A stretch of 64,000 nt of DNA from Rhizobium etli_C. GTDB lineage: Bacteria; Pseudomonadota; Alphaproteobacteria; Rhizobiales; Rhizobiaceae. The stretch lies in assembly GCF_014198605.1 (NCBI RefSeq), contig NZ_JACIHU010000015.1; one strand, given 5' to 3'. The notes below the pieces were generated by a model, which saw nothing but the letters and a program-made list of their open reading frames with translations, ran no database searches and was not told the origin of the DNA. A program made the position numbers and the translations under genes. Of the stretch, positions 1-8,820 are shown in pieces (the stretch's first letter is position 1; each line of letters begins with the position of its first letter).

Positions 1-64
1 CGGTGACACGGCGGCGCGATCATGCCAAGCCGCCGAGGCAATTCCTCGAGGAGACGGAGTGTTC

Positions 65-565
65 ATGAAAAAGATTGGATCGGTGCAAGGTTCGCGAATG
101 AGGGCGCTTTCGATGATCCGCCCGGTACTGCTCGTGGCGGCGCCGTTCCTGCTGGCGCTCGGCCTCATCTTGCCGCTGGTCCGTTTCGAGACTTTGTATT
201 TCTTCGATCAGACGCCGTCGCTTGTCGAAATCGTCGCCTCGCTCTGGCAGGGTGGGGATGTGCTGCTGGCGGCGATCGTCGCGCTCGTGTCGATCGTGCT
301 TCCGATTCTGAAGATGGTTGGGATCGCTGCGGAAGCGACAGGTGCCGGCGGCGGGGCCGGCAGTCTATTTTATCGTCGCGTCGTGCCGCATCTGTCCAAG
401 TGGTCAATGATGGACGTGCTGCTGGTCGCGATCGTCATTGCGGCGGCGAAGACGACGGGGTTGGCGGATGCATTCACTCAGCCTGGCCTGTGGTGCTATG
501 CGGCCTCGTCAATGATTTCGGGCCTTCTGCACTCCCTGACGGGAGATGCGTCCGGCCCGAAATAA
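65..565 (+). CDS. PqiA-like integral membrane protein
   Basis: The product is 166 residues with about four hydrophobic segments. It resembles the membrane domain of paraquat-inducible protein A, including the family-typical stretch KWSMMDVLLVAIVIAAAK near residue 110. PqiA proteins work with MCE-type proteins in envelope lipid trafficking, but no MCE partner is visible here, so the role is only inferred from the family. The ATG at 65 is preferred over the GTG at 59 because GGAG at 56-59 sits at a good distance. The protein is shorter than classical two-domain PqiA, so it is a single-domain form. Confidence 0.75.
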   Translation: MKKIGSVQGSRMRALSMIRPVLLVAAPFLLALGLILPLVRFETLYFFDQTPSLVEIVASLWQGGDVLLAAIVALVSIVLPILKMVGIAAEATGAGGGAGSLFYRRVVPHLSKWSMMDVLLVAIVIAAAKTTGLADAFTQPGLWCYAASSMISGLLHSLTGDASGPK

Positions 566-586
566 ATCGGCGATGCTGGCGTGCGA

Positions 587-862
587 TCAGTGGCGATACT
601 GCTGAATGCGCGTGGTGCGCAGGCCGGCGAGGCCATGGCTGTTGATCGACGACTGCCAGGACAGGAACTCTTCGACCGTGAGCGTGTAACGCTCGCAGGC
701 CTCTTCCAAGCTCAACAGGCCACCGCGAACAGCCGCGACAACCTCTGCCTTCCGGCGGATCACCCAGCGCCGCGTATTGGGCGGCGGAAGGTCCGCGATG
801 GTCAGGGGGCTGCCATCGGGGCCGATGACATATTTTACTCGGGGACGTATCATTTCGGTCAT
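587..862 (-). CDS. sciP: DUF1153 / SciP-type CtrA inhibitor
   Basis: This 91-residue protein begins MTEMIRPRVKYVIGPDGSPL, continues with the DLPPPNTRRWVIRRKAEVV segment, and has a helix-turn-helix-like C-terminal half. This is the DUF1153 pattern of SciP, which in Caulobacter binds CtrA and blocks its activation of target promoters. Its role as a cell-cycle regulator in this organism is inferred from that family. The start at 862 is chosen because the conserved domain begins there and GAGAG lies just upstream; an in-frame extension to 913 adds unconserved residues. It is convergent with the PqiA-like gene, with a 21-base gap. Confidence 0.85.
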   Translation of the reverse strand: MTEMIRPRVKYVIGPDGSPLTIADLPPPNTRRWVIRRKAEVVAAVRGGLLSLEEACERYTLTVEEFLSWQSSINSHGLAGLRTTRIQQYRH

Positions 863-1465
863 TGGACTCTCTACACAACGCAAGACCACGAGCGCCACTC
901 TAGCCTGCCACATTTAAAAATTGCCTAAGCCCAACGTAAGACTTTGATAACAAATTTAGACGCCCCGGAGCGGCCGATGAATGGGCGTCTGCCTCGCAAG
1001 ACTCGTCGCCGATCTCCCCGTATCGGCCCAGTTCGTACGATTTGATGCCTCCTGTCCTTGCTTGCGCAGCCAATCGGTCTTCGTCGACACTCCGGTGTGA
1101 GCTTCTCGTCGCCGGTATCGACAACCGTTGATCAGCAATCGGCAGCAAAGCCTCGTCAGCTTTTACCAAGCCGCCGACCTCTTTTATTGCTGCAGACCGG
1201 TGACGGCGATAGCGCGGGCGATCCTGGCGATCTTCTGTGCGGAAAGGGCGTGTGCGGGGAGGGCGGCCAATCAGGAAATCGTCATCTGGACACGCTCTTC
1301 CAGGATGCGATGAGAAATACCGTCGCCTTCGCATCGCATGGCGCTGACCTGAAACAATACATTTTCGCCTTTGTTAGGCAGTGGCCATGCCGGCAAGGAA
1401 GCAGGCAATGGCAATCGCTCTACCGCCTCAGGCGCCTCTCGCGCCAGCTCCCGCGCAAGGCAGTC

Positions 1466-1533
1466 TGATGCATGTCGCCCGGAAGTGTGCAGCGGTTCCG
1501 GGACAACGACATGCATCAAAACAAAGGGCTTTA
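1466..1533. repeat. Dispersed palindromic repeat, copy 1
   Basis: The arms TGATGCATGTCG (1466-1477) and CGACATGCATCA (1507-1518) are perfect inverted repeats. They enclose an inner stem, CCCGGAA (from 1478) paired with TTCCGGG. The tail AAACAAAGGGCTTT follows. The same sequence recurs at 10129-10228 with few changes. It looks like one of the short mosaic repeats scattered between rhizobial genes; this copy lacks the second, GC-rich hairpin seen in copy 2. Confidence 0.85.
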
Positions 1534-1731
1534 GAAGACGCTCACCCGCGCCAGATCGGATGCCCTTTGCGCCTCAGAGAAACGGCGCTGGGTCGGCTGA
1601 CGGCAGGAGCAGGGACGAGACGCGATTCTTCTCGATCTCTCGTCGCATATGATCGTGGGGGTATCTGAGGAGTGCGACGGCAGGCGCGATTCGTTCACCC
1701 GCATGCGGGCAGTCGCCCGAGCATTCCGGTA

Positions 1732-1752
1732 CCGGCTGCTCCGAGCAGCCGG
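1732..1752 (-). terminator. Possible terminator of pssA
   Basis: CCGGCTGCTC and GAGCAGCCGG form a 10-bp perfect stem with a very tight loop, 19 bases past the pssA stop. No T tract follows on the minus strand, so intrinsic termination is uncertain. Confidence 0.35.
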
Positions 1753-1770
1753 CCCGTTCTCACAAAAAGC

Positions 1771-2496
1771 TTAGAAGCCTTTTCCGCCGGCCAGTTCCGA
1801 TGCGACGGTTCCGACGATGATGCGCATATCCATCCAGATCGAGAAATTCCCGACGTAATAGAGATCGCTGGCGATGCGGGCGCGCGCCTTGGCCGGACGA
1901 TCGGTCGGGCCACGCAGGCCGCGCATCTGGGCGAGACCGGTCATGCCCGGACGCATTGCGTGGCGCTGGTGGTATTCCGGCACAAGCTCTTCGTAGAGCA
2001 TGCCGCCGGCGCGCATGCCGATCGCGTGGCAGCGCGGACCGACAACCGACATGTCGCCCAACAGCACGTTCAACAGCTGCGGCAACTCGTCGATGTTCGT
2101 GCGGCGCAGGATGGCGCCGATGCGGGTGACGCGCGGGTCGTTCTTCACCGTCTGAGCAACGCCCGAGACATCGCAGAGATCGGTGCGCATGGAGCGGAAC
2201 TTGTAGACTTTGATGGCCTTGCAGTTCCTACCCCAGCGGGTCTGCTTGAACAGCACCGGTCCGGGGCTGTCCAGCTTGATCAAAAGGGCGACGAGGAGAA
2301 GTAAGGGCGCGAGGACGAGGAGGGCGCTCAACGACGAAACAATGTCGAACGCCCGCTTCAGGACGAGATCCACCCACGGCGCCTGCGGCGCATCGCTGTG
2401 GATTACAGGGGTCTGGATCTTCAGGCTCGGCTGCTGGTGGCGGCTCGGCCGGAAGGACTCTGTCGAAATGGTGTTGTTTAGTTCCGTGATGCTCAA
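1771..2496 (-). CDS. pssA: Undecaprenyl-phosphate sugar-1-phosphate transferase (ExoY/PssA type)
   Basis: The product would start exopolysaccharide synthesis by moving a sugar phosphate from a UDP-sugar onto undecaprenyl phosphate at the inner membrane. The bacterial sugar transferase domain (PF02397) is clear: KRAFDIV followed by one membrane helix (about residues 47-75), VYKFRSM, NIDELPQLLNVLLGDMSVVG and RPGMTGLAQ. It is identified as pssA because an inositol-monophosphatase gene lies directly upstream in the same direction, the known pssB-pssA neighbourhood of R. leguminosarum. The start is uncertain: the open frame begins with TTG at 2496, and an internal GTG at 2373 would give a 200-residue protein. 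Confidence 0.85.
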   Translation of the reverse strand: MSITELNNTISTESFRPSRHQQPSLKIQTPVIHSDAPQAPWVDLVLKRAFDIVSSLSALLVLAPLLLLVALLIKLDSPGPVLFKQTRWGRNCKAIKVYKFRSMRTDLCDVSGVAQTVKNDPRVTRIGAILRRTNIDELPQLLNVLLGDMSVVGPRCHAIGMRAGGMLYEELVPEYHQRHAMRPGMTGLAQMRGLRGPTDRPAKARARIASDLYYVGNFSIWMDMRIIVGTVASELAGGKGF

Positions 2497-3079
2497 GGAT
2501 CGTACTCTGTTGTCTTCGAGGGGCGCGGCGGCAATAGGCGATCAATGGTTTACCCTGTCTCCAGGGCTGCACTCAGGTGTTGGTAACCCTACTAAAACGG
2601 AAAAATGCGACAATTGTGTAATGGTGTCCAGAGAAATATCGCATCGCAACAAATCTTTCGCACTTGCGTTAAGTTGAGGCAAACTCATGATATTTCGTTA
2701 AGAATTGGAATTTCGTCAAGGTTTTTAGGCCCTTGGCAGGGGCTTCCGGGGTGCCTCGGACGTGCCTTTTCGGCACGTACCGCATTGCCCACAAGCGCCA
2801 TTTCTTAACAGAAACCGGGGCGAAATTTTTTCGCGAGAACGGTCGGCTTGTTATCTAACAGTGCCAAAATGTGACAAAACCAAGGCGGGATCGACGCGCT
2901 TTTGCAGGTAGAAGGTGTGGAGACACGGGGCTATCCCGCAGAATCACCTCTCTCGCCCGGCCATGCGAATCAGTCCATGACCGGCGGAGCTGAGATAATC
3001 GGCACGGGGGAGGGGCCTGACGGAAGGCGCGGAGCGGCGAAGAAGCACGCCCGCGGCCTTCAGCGATCCTTACGAGCGG
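2497..3079 (-). promoter_or_regulatory. Long leader / promoter region of pssA
   Basis: 583 bases without a gene lie between the pssB stop and pssA. The part at 2590-2720 is AT-rich compared with its surroundings and has several short direct and inverted repeats. A long complex regulatory region is expected in front of pssA, which in R. leguminosarum is controlled by several regulators including RosR. I could not place a specific operator by eye. Confidence 0.4.
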
Positions 3080-3877
3080 TCAGGCGGGTTCGAGAACGCG
3101 TTTGCTGCCGCCCCAGGAAATGAAGTTCGGGTTGGCGAAATCGAAATCGGCCGCCGTTCCGGTCTTGCCGTAGGTCAGCGGCGCTCCGTCGAGCGTCACG
3201 GTCGAACCGCCGGCGGCGCGAAGCACTGCGTCGCCGGCCGCGGTGTCCCATTCCATCGTGCGGGTGAAACGGGGATAGACGTCGGCCTTGCCTTCGGCCA
3301 GCAGGCAGAATTTCAGCGACGAGCCGATGTTGGTGCACTTGGAAATCGCATGGTCGGCGAGGAAGGTTCCGGTCTCCGGGCTGTTGTGGCGAAGGCTCGC
3401 GAGCGCCAGCCTGTCGGCCGGCTGTTCGCGCACGGTGATTGCACTGCGTGCGCCGACAGTGAAATCCTCCGTAACCACGAGCCTTTCGGCGTGGCCGCGT
3501 TCTCCCGAGAAGGCAAGCCCGAGCGCCGGCGCGTAGACGATCCCGGCCACCGGAGCGCCGTTCTCGATATACGCGATGTTGACGGTGAATTCCTGCCGCC
3601 CGTCGACGAATTCACGCGTGCCGTCGAGAGGGTCGACCAGGAAGAAGCCCCGACCGCTGATGTCGGGCACCCTGCCGGCCGCGACCGACTCTTCCGCCAC
3701 GACCGGTATTTCGGGATAGTCTCGGGCAAGATGCGCGAGGATGATCCGTTCGGCCTCCTCGTCGGCGACCGTGACCGGACTTGCGTCCGCCTTCATGGCG
3801 ACGGGAAAGCCTTCGCGCAAGACCGTTATGATGGCCCTGCCGGCTTCGAGTGCCGCCTTTTCGAATGTCCTCAGCAT
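3080..3877 (-). CDS. pssB: Inositol monophosphatase-family phosphatase (PssB/CysQ-like)
   Basis: This 265-residue protein belongs to the metal-dependent inositol monophosphatase superfamily. It shows the metal-binding motif DPLDGTREFV near residue 90 and the C-terminal motif EWDTAAGDAVLRAAGG near residue 208. The sequence is closest in style to CysQ, 3'(2'),5'-bisphosphate nucleotidase. In R. leguminosarum the gene next to pssA is called pssB and affects exopolysaccharide production. The ATG at 3877 is chosen because AAAGGA precedes it closely; the frame extends to 3952 without conserved sequence. The exact substrate cannot be told from sequence. Confidence 0.85.
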   Translation of the reverse strand: MLRTFEKAALEAGRAIITVLREGFPVAMKADASPVTVADEEAERIILAHLARDYPEIPVVAEESVAAGRVPDISGRGFFLVDPLDGTREFVDGRQEFTVNIAYIENGAPVAGIVYAPALGLAFSGERGHAERLVVTEDFTVGARSAITVREQPADRLALASLRHNSPETGTFLADHAISKCTNIGSSLKFCLLAEGKADVYPRFTRTMEWDTAAGDAVLRAAGGSTVTLDGAPLTYGKTGTAADFDFANPNFISWGGSKRVLEPA

Positions 3878-4411
3878 TGTCCTTTGCCGTTCGCCGCGCG
3901 GCGAGCACCCCGTTGTCGCTCGTCCGCAAACCATCCCTGCCACCATAGTCAATCTTATATGGTGTTTCGCCCCGCGCTACGCACCCCGATAACGCAGTCC
4001 GCGATGCTACCATAAGCTTTCGGTCTTGTCAGACGAAGATGGCAGTCATTCGCTGGAATGGGATTCGCCAAAGCGCCGCGCTGCGGGTCTGAATTTGCTC
4101 CATCTTCCAATTCTGTGGAATAGGTTACGCCGCAAGAGGTTCATAAAATTGGAGGCGAAATCGCCGGATGGTTAATTCGACGCCAGTTTTTGGCTAAAAA
4201 CAGGACGGGCTTCGCTGATTTTCTGTGGATTTTGGTGCAAAATGCGCCATTTAGCCCTGTTCGAACAAGAATCTGCCGGAGTAAATCCTTTTTGTCTTCA
4301 CATTTGCAACGAAACCGCTATGCATGCGGTCATGAGGTTGCCTGAAACGGGTGACCGAAGAACCAAAAAGAGATGCAGCATATTCGGCTCGCATCCAGGG
4401 GAAAACGACAT
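3878..4411. promoter_or_regulatory. Divergent intergenic region between pssB and the liv operon
   Basis: About 530 bases, AT-richer than the coding DNA around it (for example 4140-4330). It must hold the minus-strand pssB promoter and the plus-strand liv promoter. No tRNA, riboswitch or terminator-like structure was recognised. Confidence 0.4.
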
Positions 4412-5314
4412 ATGGAGTATTTCGTCCAGCAGCTCTTCAACGGGCTGACGCTCGGATCCATCTATGGCCTTGTGGCTATCGGCTATACGATGGTTTATGG
4501 CATTATCGGCATGATCAACTTCGCCCATGGCGACATTTTCATGCTCGGTGGTTTCGCCGCTCTTATCGTCTTTCTCGTCCTCACATCCATCTTCGCAGGT
4601 CTCCCGGTGGCAATTCTGCTGCTGGCGATGCTTGTCGTGGCGATGCTGATGACGAGTTTGTGGAATTGGACGATCGAGCGCGTCGCATACCGTCCTTTGC
4701 GCGGTTCATTCCGCCTGGCGCCGTTGATCACCGCGATCGGCATGTCGATCGTGCTGTCCAACTTCATTCAGGTGACGCAGGGTCCACGCAACAAGCCGAT
4801 CCCGCCGATGGTGAGCTCGGTCTATCAGTTCGGCAATATCTCGGTGTCGCTGAAGCAGATCATCATCATCGTAATCACGGCGGTGCTGCTTGCGGCCTTC
4901 TGGTATATCGTCAATCGTACGGCGCTTGGCCGCGCCCAGCGCGCCACCGAGCAGGACCGCAAGATGGCGGCGCTGCTCGGCGTCAATGTCGACCAGACGA
5001 TCTCGATCACCTTCGTCATGGGTGCGGCACTGGCTGCCGTCGCCGGCACGATGTATCTGATGTATTATGGCGTTGCCTCGTTCGCCGACGGCTTTACGCC
5101 GGGTGTGAAGGCATTCACCGCAGCCGTTCTCGGCGGCATCGGCTCATTGCCGGGCGCCGTTCTCGGCGGGCTGATGATCGGTCTGATCGAATCGCTGTGG
5201 TCGGCCTATTTCACCATCGCGTACAAGGATGTGGCGACCTTCGCCATCCTCGCTTTCGTGCTGATCTTCAAGCCGACGGGTATCCTCGGGCGGCCGGAAG
5301 TCGAGAAGGTATAA
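4412..5314 (+). CDS. livH: Branched-chain amino acid ABC transporter permease LivH
   Basis: A 300-residue inner-membrane permease with about eight membrane helices. LivH hallmarks are the early GYTMVYGIIGMINFAHGD segment and the cytoplasmic-loop region AVLGGIGSLPGAVLGGL near residue 240. It pairs with LivM to form the channel driven by LivG and LivF. ATG 4412 follows AGGGG and begins at the conserved MEYFVQQ; the frame runs further up without conservation. It is first in a tight livHMGF operon, 4 bases before livM. Rhizobial systems of this type (Bra) take up a broad set of amino acids, so strict branched-chain specificity is not implied. Confidence 0.92.
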   Translation: MEYFVQQLFNGLTLGSIYGLVAIGYTMVYGIIGMINFAHGDIFMLGGFAALIVFLVLTSIFAGLPVAILLLAMLVVAMLMTSLWNWTIERVAYRPLRGSFRLAPLITAIGMSIVLSNFIQVTQGPRNKPIPPMVSSVYQFGNISVSLKQIIIIVITAVLLAAFWYIVNRTALGRAQRATEQDRKMAALLGVNVDQTISITFVMGAALAAVAGTMYLMYYGVASFADGFTPGVKAFTAAVLGGIGSLPGAVLGGLMIGLIESLWSAYFTIAYKDVATFAILAFVLIFKPTGILGRPEVEKV

Positions 5315-5318
5315 CGTC

Positions 5319-6710
5319 ATGGCAAACATCGAGAATTCTGCAGGCAAGCCCGATGCCGGACTTGTCCGCAAAGGCCTTACCGAAGCCCTTTTCGCCGCCG
5401 TCCTGTCACTCGGCATGTTCGTTCTCTATGTTGGTCTGAAGACCGACCAGAACATCAACAACGAGCTGATCATCGTCCAGCGCTGGGGATTGCTTGCGAT
5501 CTTCGTCGCTGTCGCCGCGATAGGCCGTTTCCTCATGGTCGTTTTCATCAAGCCGAACATCGACCGCCGCAAGCTCAGAAAGGCACGGCAAGGCGATCTC
5601 GACATTTCGACTGAGAAGAACTTCTTCCATCGGCACTTCCTGAAGATCGCGCTGCTCGCGCTCGTGCTCTACCCTGTCGTGATTGTGGCGCTTGTTGGTG
5701 CCCAGGGTTCGTTGAAATGGGTCGACAATTTCGGCATCCAGATCCTGATCTACGTGATGCTCGCCTGGGGGCTGAACATCGTCGTCGGTCTCGCCGGCCT
5801 GCTCGATCTCGGCTATGTCGCCTTCTACGCGGTCGGCGCCTATTCCTACGCGCTGCTGTCGAGCTATTTCGGCCTGTCCTTTTGGGTGCTGCTACCGCTT
5901 TCCGGCATCCTGGCGGCACTCTGGGGCGTCATCCTCGGCTTTCCGGTGTTGCGCCTGCGCGGTGACTATCTTGCCATCGTCACGCTTGCCTTCGGGGAAA
6001 TCATCCGTCTCGTCCTTATCAACTGGACCGAGGTGACCAAGGGGACGTTCGGTATCTCGAGCATTCCGAAGGCGACGCTGTTCGGCATCCCCTTCGATGC
6101 GACGGCCGGCGGCTTTGCCAAGCTCTTCCAACTGCCGATGTCTTCCGCCTACTACAAGATCTTCCTCTTCTATCTCATCCTGATGCTCTGCATGCTGACG
6201 GCCTACGTCACCATCCGGCTGCGCCGCATGCCGATCGGGCGTGCCTGGGAAGCGTTGCGCGAAGACGAGATCGCCTGCCGTTCGCTCGGCATCAACACGG
6301 TGACGACCAAGCTCACGGCCTTCGCGACGGGTGCAATGTTCGGCGGCTTCGCCGGTTCGTTCTTCGCAGCGCGGCAGGGCTTCGTTTCGCCGGAATCCTT
6401 CATCTTCCTGGAATCGGCGGTCGTTCTCGCCATCGTCGTTCTCGGCGGCATGGGCTCGCTGACCGGCATCGCGATCGCTGCGATCGTCATGGTCGGCGGC
6501 ACCGAGGCGCTGCGCGAAATGGACTTCCTGAAAGCGGTCTTCGGGCCGGACTTCACGCCGGAACTCTACCGCATGCTGCTCTTCGGCCTTGCCATGGTCG
6601 TCGTCATGCTGTTCAAGCCGCGCGGTTTCGTCGGCTCACGTGAACCGACCGCCTTCCTCAAGGAGCGCAAGGCAATATCCGGAAGCTTCACCAAGGAGGG
6701 CCATGGTTGA
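5319..6710 (+). CDS. livM: Branched-chain amino acid ABC transporter permease LivM
   Basis: A 463-residue permease. The LivM core begins near residue 135 (GLNIVVGLAGLLDLGYVAF) and includes LRGDYLAIVTLAFGEIIRL and the GGMGSLTGI loop near residue 380. The first 130 residues add two to three helices and a charged loop, an extension common in proteobacterial LivM. It starts 4 bases after livH, and its stop overlaps the livG start as TGATG, pointing to translational coupling. Confidence 0.92.
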   Translation: MANIENSAGKPDAGLVRKGLTEALFAAVLSLGMFVLYVGLKTDQNINNELIIVQRWGLLAIFVAVAAIGRFLMVVFIKPNIDRRKLRKARQGDLDISTEKNFFHRHFLKIALLALVLYPVVIVALVGAQGSLKWVDNFGIQILIYVMLAWGLNIVVGLAGLLDLGYVAFYAVGAYSYALLSSYFGLSFWVLLPLSGILAALWGVILGFPVLRLRGDYLAIVTLAFGEIIRLVLINWTEVTKGTFGISSIPKATLFGIPFDATAGGFAKLFQLPMSSAYYKIFLFYLILMLCMLTAYVTIRLRRMPIGRAWEALREDEIACRSLGINTVTTKLTAFATGAMFGGFAGSFFAARQGFVSPESFIFLESAVVLAIVVLGGMGSLTGIAIAAIVMVGGTEALREMDFLKAVFGPDFTPELYRMLLFGLAMVVVMLFKPRGFVGSREPTAFLKERKAISGSFTKEGHG

Positions 6711-7585
6711 TGAGCCCCGTGACCAACACGATGTCGAGAGATACGCTGCTCAAGGTCGAGCACCTGTCGATGAAGTTCGGCGGCCTGATGGCCATCAACG
6801 ACTTCTCCTTCGAAGCCAAGCGCGGTGACATTACCGCGCTGATCGGGCCGAACGGCGCCGGCAAGACCACTGTCTTCAACTGCATCACCGGCTTCTATAA
6901 GCCGACGATGGGGATGATCACGCTTAATCAGAGTAACGGCAAACAGTACCTGCTGGAGCGTCTGCCGGACTTTCGCATCACCAAAGAAGCGAAGGTGGCG
7001 CGCACCTTCCAGAACATCCGGCTGTTCTCCGGCCTGACCGTTCTCGAAAATCTGCTGGTTGCCCAGCACAACAAGCTGATGCAGGCATCGGGTTATACGA
7101 TCCTCGGCCTCATCGGCATCGGTCCCTATCGGCGAGAGGCGACGGCTGCGATCGAGCTTGCACGGCACTGGCTTGAGAAGGCCGATCTGATCGACCGCGC
7201 CGACGATCCTGCCGGCGATCTGCCCTACGGCGCCCAACGGCGTCTCGAGATTGCGCGCGCCATGTGCACCGGCCCGGAGCTGCTTTGCCTGGACGAGCCG
7301 GCGGCCGGTCTCAATCCGCGGGAATCGGCAACGCTGAATGCGCTGTTGCAGAACATCCGCGCCGAAACCGGAACCTCCATTCTGCTCATCGAGCACGACA
7401 TGTCGGTTGTCATGGAAATCTCCGACCACGTCGTCGTCCTCGAATACGGCCAGAAGATTTCCGATGGCACGCCGGATCACGTGAAGCACGATCCGAAAGT
7501 CATCGCGGCCTATCTCGGCGTCGAGGATGAGGAAGTGGAAGAGGTGATCGCAACCGTCGAGCAGCTCGAAGGAGGCGCAAACTGA
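6710..7585 (+). CDS. livG: Branched-chain amino acid ABC transporter ATPase LivG
   Basis: A 291-residue ATPase with Walker A GPNGAGKTT, a LivG-type signature PYGAQRRLEIARAM, Walker B LLCLDEPAAGLNP and the switch histidine in LLIEHDMSV. It forms the cytoplasmic motor with LivF. AAGGAGGG at 6692-6699 supports the ATG at 6710; a TTG one codon earlier and an ATG at 6731 are alternatives. Confidence 0.92.
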   Translation: MSPVTNTMSRDTLLKVEHLSMKFGGLMAINDFSFEAKRGDITALIGPNGAGKTTVFNCITGFYKPTMGMITLNQSNGKQYLLERLPDFRITKEAKVARTFQNIRLFSGLTVLENLLVAQHNKLMQASGYTILGLIGIGPYRREATAAIELARHWLEKADLIDRADDPAGDLPYGAQRRLEIARAMCTGPELLCLDEPAAGLNPRESATLNALLQNIRAETGTSILLIEHDMSVVMEISDHVVVLEYGQKISDGTPDHVKHDPKVIAAYLGVEDEEVEEVIATVEQLEGGAN

Positions 7586-8328
7586 TGGGCGACGAAGTAA
7601 TGACGGGTCAACCGCTCCTTCAGGTGAATGGCGTCGAAACCTATTATGGCAATATCCGTGCGTTGGCCGGCATCGATGTCGAGGTCCACAAGGGTGAGAT
7701 CGTCAGCCTGATCGGCGCCAACGGCGCCGGCAAGTCGACGCTGATGATGACGATCTGCGGCAGCCCACAAGCCCGCAAGGGCGCGGTCGTCTTCGAGGGC
7801 CGCGATATCACCAAGCTGCCGACACACGAGATTGCGCGCCTGCGGATCGCGCAGTCGCCTGAGGGACGCCGCATCTTCCCGCGCATGACGGTGCTGGAAA
7901 ACCTTCAGATGGGGGCCGGCCTCGACAATCTCAAACATTTCGCCGAGGACGTCGAGAAGATCTTTACGCTCTTCCCGCGTCTCAAGGAACGTCACGCCCA
8001 GCGCGGCGGCACGCTTTCGGGCGGCGAGCAGCAGATGCTGTCGATCGGCCGCGCCCTGATGGCGCGCCCGAAGCTGCTGCTGCTTGACGAACCCTCGCTC
8101 GGTCTCGCGCCGTTGATCGTCAAGGGTATTTTCGAGGCGATCCGCAAGCTCAATGAGCAGGAAGGCCTTACCGTGTTCCTGGTCGAGCAGAATGCCTTCG
8201 CGGCGTTGAGGCTTTCGCACCGCGCCTACGTGATGGTGAACGGCAAGGTGACGATGAGCGGCTCCGGCAAGGAGCTGCTCGCCAATCCCGAGGTCCGCGC
8301 CGCCTATCTCGAAGGCGGAAGACACTAG
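7585..8328 (+). CDS. livF: Branched-chain amino acid ABC transporter ATPase LivF
   Basis: A 247-residue ATPase with Walker A GANGAGKST, signature LSGGEQQMLSIGRAL, Walker B LLLLDEPSLGLAP and VEQN after the H-loop position, the usual LivF pattern. It is the second motor subunit, partnering LivG. Its start overlaps the livG stop (TGATG). Confidence 0.92.
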   Translation: MGDEVMTGQPLLQVNGVETYYGNIRALAGIDVEVHKGEIVSLIGANGAGKSTLMMTICGSPQARKGAVVFEGRDITKLPTHEIARLRIAQSPEGRRIFPRMTVLENLQMGAGLDNLKHFAEDVEKIFTLFPRLKERHAQRGGTLSGGEQQMLSIGRALMARPKLLLLDEPSLGLAPLIVKGIFEAIRKLNEQEGLTVFLVEQNAFAALRLSHRAYVMVNGKVTMSGSGKELLANPEVRAAYLEGGRH

Positions 8329-8346
8329 CTCGAAGGGAGAGTTGAG

Positions 8347-8700
8347 ATGCAGGGACTTTTCTTCGAAAGCGATGACAGCGTCCGTCTCGTCATTCGCGCC
8401 CTTGTCGTGCTGATCGGCTTCTGGACCGCGTGGCGGGCCGGCAAGGCAGTCGCCGACGGCTGGAACAATTATCCGTTGGCGGTCGTCTACACCTTCCTGC
8501 TCGCCTGGGCGATGCAGTTTCTCCACCACGCCCTGTTCAATGGACCGATGCTCAGTGCCCTTTATTATGGCATCGACTTCTTGACGTTGCTGGTCTTCTC
8601 GACCGCCGGCTTCCGGTTTCGCCGCACCAACCAGATGGTCAACAACTATTACTGGCTGTACGAAAAAACTTCCGCGTTTTCGTGGAAGGACAAACATTGA
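8347..8700 (+). CDS. Small conserved membrane protein in the liv operon
   Basis: This 117-residue protein has about three hydrophobic segments and a polar C-terminus. AGGGAGA directly precedes the start, 18 bases after livF, so it is very likely the fifth gene of the operon. It resembles the uncharacterised family annotated as DUF6867. It is not a known ABC subunit; an accessory role in the transporter is inferred from position only. Confidence 0.7.
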   Translation: MQGLFFESDDSVRLVIRALVVLIGFWTAWRAGKAVADGWNNYPLAVVYTFLLAWAMQFLHHALFNGPMLSALYYGIDFLTLLVFSTAGFRFRRTNQMVNNYYWLYEKTSAFSWKDKH

Positions 8701-8820
8701 CAGTCCGTTGAAACTAGGCATGAATTGCCTTCAGAGTGGAACAGCTTTCCTGGCGCAGTCAATGGTGGGTAATGCGCCGGGCCTTGGACCGGAACCCGCC
8801 CAAAAATTGGGAGTAACAAT

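Larger units (their letters stand above)
863..1770. other. Gene-poor intergenic stretch
   Basis: About 900 bases separate sciP from the end of pssA. Open frames exist on both strands, but none has a convincing ribosome binding site, recognisable domain or consistent protein character. The only clear structure is the palindromic repeat at 1466-1533 and a short GC hairpin at 1732-1752. The sciP promoter must lie at its left edge. Confidence 0.5.

Noticed and set aside
22..645. A 207-codon frame overlapping the PqiA-like gene
   Set aside because: Arginine/cysteine-rich out-of-frame translation; the overlapping frame gives a proper membrane protein with a ribosome site.
900..1334. A 144-codon minus-strand frame in the gene-poor stretch
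   Set aside because: No ribosome site and no recognisable domain; could be an old remnant but cannot be supported.
1672..2304. A 210-codon plus-strand frame over pssA
   Set aside because: Shadow of the sugar transferase gene; composition is His/Arg/Ala-rich with no family likeness.
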